The position numbers and the translations under genes are program-made. This document shows, piece by piece, positions 7,200-10,643 of a stretch of 10,643 bases of DNA; position 1 is the first letter of the stretch; the number at the start of each line of letters is the position of its first letter. The DNA is taken from assembly GCA_003168295.1 (NCBI GenBank), contig PMST01000295.1:1-10643 (forward strand). The letters are read 5' to 3'. Below the pieces are notes generated by a model. That model was not told the origin of the DNA and made no database searches. It saw nothing but the letters and a program-made list of their open reading frames with translations. The stretch is from Actinomycetota bacterium (GTDB taxonomy: Bacteria; Actinomycetota; Actinomycetes; Streptosporangiales; Streptosporangiaceae).

Positions 7200-8468
7200 T
7201 CAGGGCATGCCGTAGCGCAGGGCGGGCTGGGCGGCGGCGATCTCCAGCAGCCGGTTGTACTTGGCGACGCGCTCGCCGCGGGCCGGCGCGCCCGACTTGA
7301 GGTGGCCGCAGCCGGTGCCGACGGCCAGGTCGGCGATGAAGTGGTCCTCGGTCTCCCCGGAGCGGTGGGAGACGAACTGCCGGTACCCGGCGCGGCGGCA
7401 GATGGCCATGGCCTCCAGGGTCTCGGTGACGGTGCCGATCTGGTTGAGCTTGATCAGCGCCGCGTTGGCGATGCCGCGCTTGATCGCGGCGGTGATGATG
7501 GCCGGGTTGGTGCAGAAGTTGTCGTCACCGACCAGCTCGGTGCTGCCGCCGAGGCGGGCGGTCAGCGCGATCCACCCGTCGTCGTCGTCCTCGCCGAGCC
7601 CGTCCTCGATCAGGTGCACCGGGAACCGCTCGGTCATGGCGGCATACCGGTCGATCATCTCCGCGGAGGTCAGCAGGTCCCCGGCGACCTTGTACCGGCC
7701 GTCGGGCTGCCGGAACTCCGAGGAGGCCGGGTCCATGGCGATGGACACCCCCTCGGCGCCCGTCTTGTACCCGGCGTCGCCGATGGCCTGCACCAGCAGG
7801 CCGAGTACCTCCTCGGGTTCGGTGATCTCGGGCGCGAACCCGCCCTCGTCGCCCAGCCCGGTGGACAGCTTGCGGCCGGCCAGCTCGCGGCGCAGCGCGG
7901 AGTAGACCTCGGCGCCGGCGCGGACCGCTTCGGCCATCGACGGGGCGCCGACGGGGGCGATCATGAACTCCTGGAAATCCAGCTCGTTCGGCGCGTGCAT
8001 GCCGCCGTTGAGCACGTTGAAGTGCGGCACCGGCAGCGACGGCGTCACGCCGTCCGGGGCCAGCCACTGCCACAGCGGGACCCCGGCCGAGGCGGCCAGG
8101 GCGCGGGCCAGCGCCATGGAGGTCCCGACGGTGGCGTTGGCGCCGAGCCTGCTCTTGTTCGCGGTGCCGTCCAGGCCGATCATGGCCTGGTCCGCCTCGG
8201 CCAGCGACGCCCAGGACCGGCCGCGCAGCAGGCCGGAGATCTCGGTGTTGACGGCCGCGACCGCGCCAAGCACCCCCTTGCCCTCATAGCGGGCCGGGTC
8301 GCCGTCTCGGCGCTCGACCGCCTCCCGGGACCCGGTCGAGGCACCCGACGGCACGCCCGCACGCGCCTGGGTGCTGTCGGCCAGCTGCACCGTGACCGCC
8401 AGCGTGGGACGTCCCCGGGAGTCGAGGATCTCCAGCGCGGACAGATCCGTGACCTCGAAAGCTGTCAT
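7200..8468 (-). CDS. eno: Enolase (phosphopyruvate hydratase)
   Basis: Cytoplasmic glycolytic enzyme converting 2-phosphoglycerate to phosphoenolpyruvate. From the ATG at 8468 it has 422 residues, normal for bacterial enolase, and the key elements are in place: SGASTG loop at 41-46, NVLNGGMHAPNELDFQEFM near 151-169, GDEGGFAP at 206-213 with the catalytic Glu at 208, metal-binding Asp246, Glu288 (LIEDG) and Asp315 (VGDDNF), catalytic Lys340 in LIKLNQIGT, and SHRSGETED near 367-375. Some residues differ from the usual consensus (VGDDNFCTN for VGDDLFVTN, GAPARGERV for GAPARSERV). It is a single gene with no divIC-like cell-division neighbour, which suggests a second, accessory enolase; that is inference. 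AGGAGG at 8475-8480 stands 6 bases from the ATG; a GTG at 8471 would add one residue. Confidence 0.96.
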   Translation of the reverse strand: MTAFEVTDLSALEILDSRGRPTLAVTVQLADSTQARAGVPSGASTGSREAVERRDGDPARYEGKGVLGAVAAVNTEISGLLRGRSWASLAEADQAMIGLDGTANKSRLGANATVGTSMALARALAASAGVPLWQWLAPDGVTPSLPVPHFNVLNGGMHAPNELDFQEFMIAPVGAPSMAEAVRAGAEVYSALRRELAGRKLSTGLGDEGGFAPEITEPEEVLGLLVQAIGDAGYKTGAEGVSIAMDPASSEFRQPDGRYKVAGDLLTSAEMIDRYAAMTERFPVHLIEDGLGEDDDDGWIALTARLGGSTELVGDDNFCTNPAIITAAIKRGIANAALIKLNQIGTVTETLEAMAICRRAGYRQFVSHRSGETEDHFIADLAVGTGCGHLKSGAPARGERVAKYNRLLEIAAAQPALRYGMP

Positions 8469-8486
8469 CACATTCCTCCTATTTAG

Positions 8487-8506
8487 CGGCAGCTGCCTGG
8501 CTGCCG
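8487..8506. promoter_or_regulatory. Hairpin in the enolase leader
   Basis: CGGCAGC-TGCCTG-GCTGCCG has perfect 7-base arms and a 6-base loop. It lies about 6 bases upstream of the enolase AGGAGG. It could affect translation initiation or be a repressor site. No promoter boxes for enolase can be named with confidence upstream of it. Confidence 0.35.
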
Positions 8507-8626
8507 TGCTGTCTCGGCGTTGATTGTCTGACCCGGTGCCGACGCGGCGGTAGGGTCTTCCGTCCCGTTCATCCGCTCTGCCTGGTCCCGGAGGCGGCGG
8601 CCCTGGCCAGGTGCCAGCCCGCCGTT

Positions 8627-8787
8627 ATGATCCTGAACCAGATCTTCACTTCCACGACCCTGCACGACGCCCGCTTCCTGAGAACGAAATTAATAACGAA
8701 ACTCATTGGCCCGGCGGCTGGCTGGAAGAGGACAGACCCTTCCCTCCGGCGGTCGCGGGTCGGACCATCCACCCCGCGGGCCGGTAA
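8627..8787 (+). pseudogene. Composite remnant of a second MutS-like gene pair
   Basis: Positions 8627-8710 read ILNQIFTSTTLHDARFLRTK and a few more residues, matching ILNEIFTSTTVYDARFLGTK of the MutS-like protein encoded at 3371-4957 (Walker B region, residues 431-450). At DNA level about 64 of 84 bases agree by my hand alignment. In another frame, 8713-8784 reads GGWLEEDRPFPPA and on to a TAA at 8785. GGWLEED also occurs near the C-terminus of the second MutS-like protein (1782-3374, residues 498-504). So the middle of a former gene1-gene2 pair, roughly the end of gene 1 and nearly all of gene 2, is missing, and the two ends are joined out of frame. The catalytic Glu of Walker B is Gln here. 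The homology may begin a little before 8627 (ALARCQPAV) but fades. Not expected to make a working protein. Confidence 0.72.
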
Positions 8788-8832
8788 CGGCCCATTCCGC
8801 ATCAGCCTCCGCCATTCCTGGCAGGGGCCGTT
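8786..8832. repeat. Inverted repeat downstream of the MutS-like remnant
   Basis: AACGGCCC (8786-8793) and GGGCCGTT (8825-8832) are perfect 8-base arms with a 31-base spacer, starting inside the remnant's stop codon. It could be the old terminator of the lost gene. Evidence is only the symmetry; the rest of 8833-8933 shows nothing I can identify. Confidence 0.25.
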
Positions 8833-8933
8833 GACGGCATCTCTGCGTGGTGTCGGCGTTGCGCAGCGCTACATTTCTCGCCGTAGGCGGCCCGGCCGCT
8901 GAATCAATTCTCGCGCTATGAGCTGATGGCGCC

Positions 8934-9301
8934 ATGACCTTGTCTGCGCGAGATCACCGGATCCTCAGGGAAATCGAGAATGGGCTGCCGACCGCCGAGC
9001 CGAGCCTCGACCGTGCTCTTGTCCAGGCCAGATTGCCGGTCCTGCGCCGCAGATCGGCAGTCATCTTTGATGACACGGAAAGTGGTCGTCGTGTTGGGTG
9101 GGCGCCATCTGCGAACCCTCGCTTTCCGGCACTGGATTGCTGACGGCCGGGCTCATACTGCACGCGGTCGTGCTGATCTGTGCGGGCGCTCCGCTGGCTC
9201 AATTCGGCCCTGTCACCGTCGGCTACCTTGACAAAAGAGCCCGCAGCTCAAGGCGGCGGCCAGTAACCCACAAAGAGTTATTCGCTCCATTAGGGAGGTA
9301 G
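8934..9301 (+). pseudogene. DUF3040-like small membrane protein, apparently frameshifted
   Basis: The ATG at 8934 opens a frame with MTLSARDHRILREIENGL, the typical start of DUF3040-type actinobacterial small membrane proteins, and continues through LVQARLPVLRRRSAV. It ends at TGA 9141-9143 before any membrane helix. The missing hydrophobic helix is present in another frame: LLTAGLILHAVVLICAGA, from about 9140, followed by a basic tail ending LFAPLGR and TAG at 9299-9301. A single indel between about 9074 and 9140 would join both into one protein of about 120 residues with the expected layout. The TAG lies 3 bases before the next gene's ATG, as in an operon, which supports the second frame being coding. 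Either a recent pseudogene or a sequencing error. The ribosome site at 8934 is weak. The family call is moderate. Confidence 0.5.
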
Positions 9302-9304
9302 CTG

Positions 9305-9982
9305 ATGTCTGTACAGGGAAGTGAATATGGCCGCGAGCTAACCGCCACAGAAGGCGCGGAGCCCGCGGTCGCGGCAGACGCCGCCGCGGCGCCGCGGGTA
9401 CTGATCAGCGGCGGAGATCCCCTCGCGCTGGGCCTGATGGCGTTCGCGCTTGGCACCCTGGTGGTGGGCATGGCCTTGATCGGGGTGTTCCCGGCCACCG
9501 TCTTGGGCGGGGTAGTCCCGATCGTGGCGGGATTCTGCGGGATCGCGCTGTTCACCTCGTGCTGGTGGTCGTTCCTGCTGGGCGAGTCCCTGCTCGCCGC
9601 CACGTTCGGCACCGTGTCGGGCTTTTTCTTCAGCCTGGCGCTGCTGCTGTTCGGGCTATATCACAATTGGTATGCGGTGCCGGCCGCCAGCGTTGCCTCC
9701 GTCGAGGAGATCTTCTACATCGTCTGGTGCTGCTTCTTCATCGCCCTGTTCGTGCCGTTTCTGCGGTTCCCGCTCATCTACCCGATCACCGTGTTTATGG
9801 TGATCGTGCTGCTGGCCCTCGCCGCGACTTCGGTCTTCACCGCTTCGTCGACGATCCAGACGGCGGCGGGCGCGGCCACGCTGGGCGCATCGTTCCTGCT
9901 GTTCTGGGAATGGCTCAACGTTTCCATGACCTCGGCGGGAATGTCGAAGGTCCCCCCACTGGGGAAGGTTCTCGGGTCGTAA
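9305..9982 (+). CDS. GPR1/FUN34/YaaH-family (acetate transporter-like) membrane protein
   Basis: 225-residue protein with about six transmembrane helices (roughly 41-62, 67-88, 94-117, 134-154, 157-178, 184-205), the layout of the AceTr family, which includes E. coli SatP/YaaH and moves acetate or succinate with protons. The family motif NPAPLGL before helix 1 appears here as GDPLALGL (37-44), so the crucial Asn-Pro-Ala-Pro is changed while spacing and the following FALGT are kept. A polar, Ala-rich N-terminal extension of about 35 residues precedes it; SatP is 188 residues. GGGAGG six bases before the ATG at 9305 is a good ribosome site. It follows the DUF3040-like frame by 3 bases. The substrate is uncertain given the altered motif. 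Confidence 0.72.
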   Translation: MSVQGSEYGRELTATEGAEPAVAADAAAAPRVLISGGDPLALGLMAFALGTLVVGMALIGVFPATVLGGVVPIVAGFCGIALFTSCWWSFLLGESLLAATFGTVSGFFFSLALLLFGLYHNWYAVPAASVASVEEIFYIVWCCFFIALFVPFLRFPLIYPITVFMVIVLLALAATSVFTASSTIQTAAGAATLGASFLLFWEWLNVSMTSAGMSKVPPLGKVLGS

Positions 9983-10030
9983 CCCTGCCGTGCGTCCGCA
10001 TCAATGCCTGGCGATCGTGCTACCCGCGGT
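9983..10030. other. Short convergent intergenic gap
   Basis: 48 bases between the converging transporter and ChrB-like genes. I see no hairpin strong enough to call a terminator. Confidence 0.5.
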
Positions 10031-10609
10031 CTATCCCGCAACTCGAGCCTGCGCCGCCTTATAGACGCGCTTGGCATAGGCGTCGAGTGCCGCCTGGCAC
10101 CTGGCGAGAGAAGATAGCGCCGACCGAGCGTTGCCGGCTCCGAACCAGTCCCTGGCCTGGATCGTTTCATGCCGCATGGACAGCCTTTTCAGGGCGGCGT
10201 CCTTATCTTCCAGATCCGCATGGCGGAAACGGCCAGCCGCGGTCAGGGCGTCGATTACGGCTATGACATCGCCGCACCCGGCGATGATCTCGGCGTATTC
10301 CTGCTCCCGCGCCGTGTTGAAGACCGCGACCAGCTCCGGCTCGCCTTCGATCGTCCTCGCGCGCAGGACCTGGGCCGAGCCGCCGGCCTCGCTGATCATG
10401 CTCCGGAGCCGCCGGAAGGCCCGTTCCGCGGCCGGGGACTCGGGCAGGACCGCGATCGCGTTCGCCGGGTATGCTGCGCCCATCGCGGTCAGCCGCCGCC
10501 GGACCGTGGACTTCAGCCCGGAGTTCGCCGGAAGCCGGTAAGCCAGCAGGAGCCAGGCCGCACGGCCGGTCCGTGCCGCCGTTGTCTTCGCCCGTCTCTG
10601 CGTCGTCAC
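10031..10609 (-). CDS. chrB: ChrB N-terminal-domain protein (chromate resistance family)
   Basis: 192-residue soluble protein. WLLLAYRLPANSGLKSTVRR, then LTAMGAA and AIAVLPES, resembles the opening helix-turn segment of ChrB. The second half, ADLEDKDAALKRLSMRHETI followed by QARDWFGAGNA and a C-terminal helix with CQAALDAYAKRVY, matches the charged helix and RDFFGA region of the same family. Full ChrB of Ralstonia-type chromate operons has a further C-terminal domain; here only the N-terminal type is present, as in many actinobacterial homologues. ChrB regulates or assists ChrA-mediated chromate efflux. GTG at 10609 overlaps the stop of the upstream gene (GTGA), a coupling arrangement expected for chrA-chrB. 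Family call is good; actual chromate resistance is not shown by the sequence. Confidence 0.8.
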   Translation of the reverse strand: MTTQRRAKTTAARTGRAAWLLLAYRLPANSGLKSTVRRRLTAMGAAYPANAIAVLPESPAAERAFRRLRSMISEAGGSAQVLRARTIEGEPELVAVFNTAREQEYAEIIAGCGDVIAVIDALTAAGRFRHADLEDKDAALKRLSMRHETIQARDWFGAGNARSALSSLARCQAALDAYAKRVYKAAQARVAG

Positions 10610-10643
10610 ACCGCGCCGAGGAGATAGGCGAGCAGGATCATCG
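10606..10643 (-). CDS. C-terminal end of an upstream membrane-protein gene, possibly chrA
   Basis: The last codons before a TGA at 10608-10606 read MILLAYLLGAV, the end of a hydrophobic helix. The stop overlaps the chrB-like GTG. A hydrophobic C-terminus directly upstream of and coupled to a ChrB-type gene suggests the ChrA chromate transporter, but eleven residues cannot prove it. Confidence 0.4.
   Translation of the reverse strand, partial: MILLAYLLGAV

Noticed and set aside
7149..8486. Long plus-strand open frame of about 445 codons opposite enolase
   Set aside because: It mirrors the enolase gene, has low-complexity Gly/Ala/Gln/Arg-rich composition typical of antisense frames in G+C-rich DNA, and starts inside the terminator hairpin.
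9228..9233. TTGACA resembling a -35 box before the acetate-transporter-like gene
   Set aside because: No -10 box at 16-19 bases; it lies within the coding frame of the DUF3040-like tail.
1..10643. CRISPR array, tRNA, rRNA, transposase or integrase
   Set aside because: Read for regular repeats, tRNA-like cloverleaf ends and transposase motifs; none seen.

Overview
The window looks like chromosomal DNA from a high-G+C actinomycete. Codon third positions are almost all G or C, GTG starts and AGGAGG ribosome sites are common, and the gene families fit: a hycD-hycP module ordered as in mycobacteria, a DUF3040-type small membrane protein, and ChrB. No rRNA, tRNA, CRISPR array or transposase was found. 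The species cannot be named from this window.

Layout. Positions 1-1616 (minus strand) hold the start of a group 4 hydrogenase / formate-hydrogenlyase-like membrane module: hycD (HyfC/NuoH-like) followed by hycP (HyfE-like, cut by the window edge), possibly preceded by a coupled 16-codon ORF. Positions 1782-5025 (minus) hold a tight operon of two different MutS-family ATPases that overlap by 4 bp. A 23-codon ORF precedes them, with a perfect inverted repeat just upstream of its ribosome site. Positions 5062-5402 are a divergent control region rich in palindromes. Positions 5403-7115 (plus) encode a bacterial dynamin-like GTPase. A strong hairpin at 7123-7184 separates it from a convergent enolase gene (7200-8468, minus).

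Positions 8481-8933 hold no intact gene. They carry a decayed composite remnant on the plus strand: a piece of a MutS homologue matching the first gene of the intact pair around Walker B, fused out of frame to the C-terminal tail of a homologue of the second. A second copy of the MutS pair therefore seems to have existed beside the enolase gene and collapsed by internal deletion. Next on the plus strand come a DUF3040-like small membrane-protein gene that reads as frameshifted (8934-9301) and a GPR1/FUN34/YaaH-type acetate-transporter homologue (9305-9982). The minus strand ends with a ChrB-type protein (10031-10609), coupled to an upstream gene of which only the last codons are visible, probably chrA.

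How the genes may work together. A proton-pumping hydrogenase-type membrane module, an extra-looking enolase and an acetate-type carrier suggest a region for low-oxygen or fermentative metabolism; this is inference from gene content. The most unusual part is the MutS-like pair. Both proteins lack the N-terminal mismatch-reading domains of MutS1, both carry Asn instead of Asp in Walker B, and only the second keeps the usual H-loop histidine. They look like an asymmetric heterodimer with a job other than classical mismatch repair. A dynamin-like GTPase is transcribed divergently from the shared control region.
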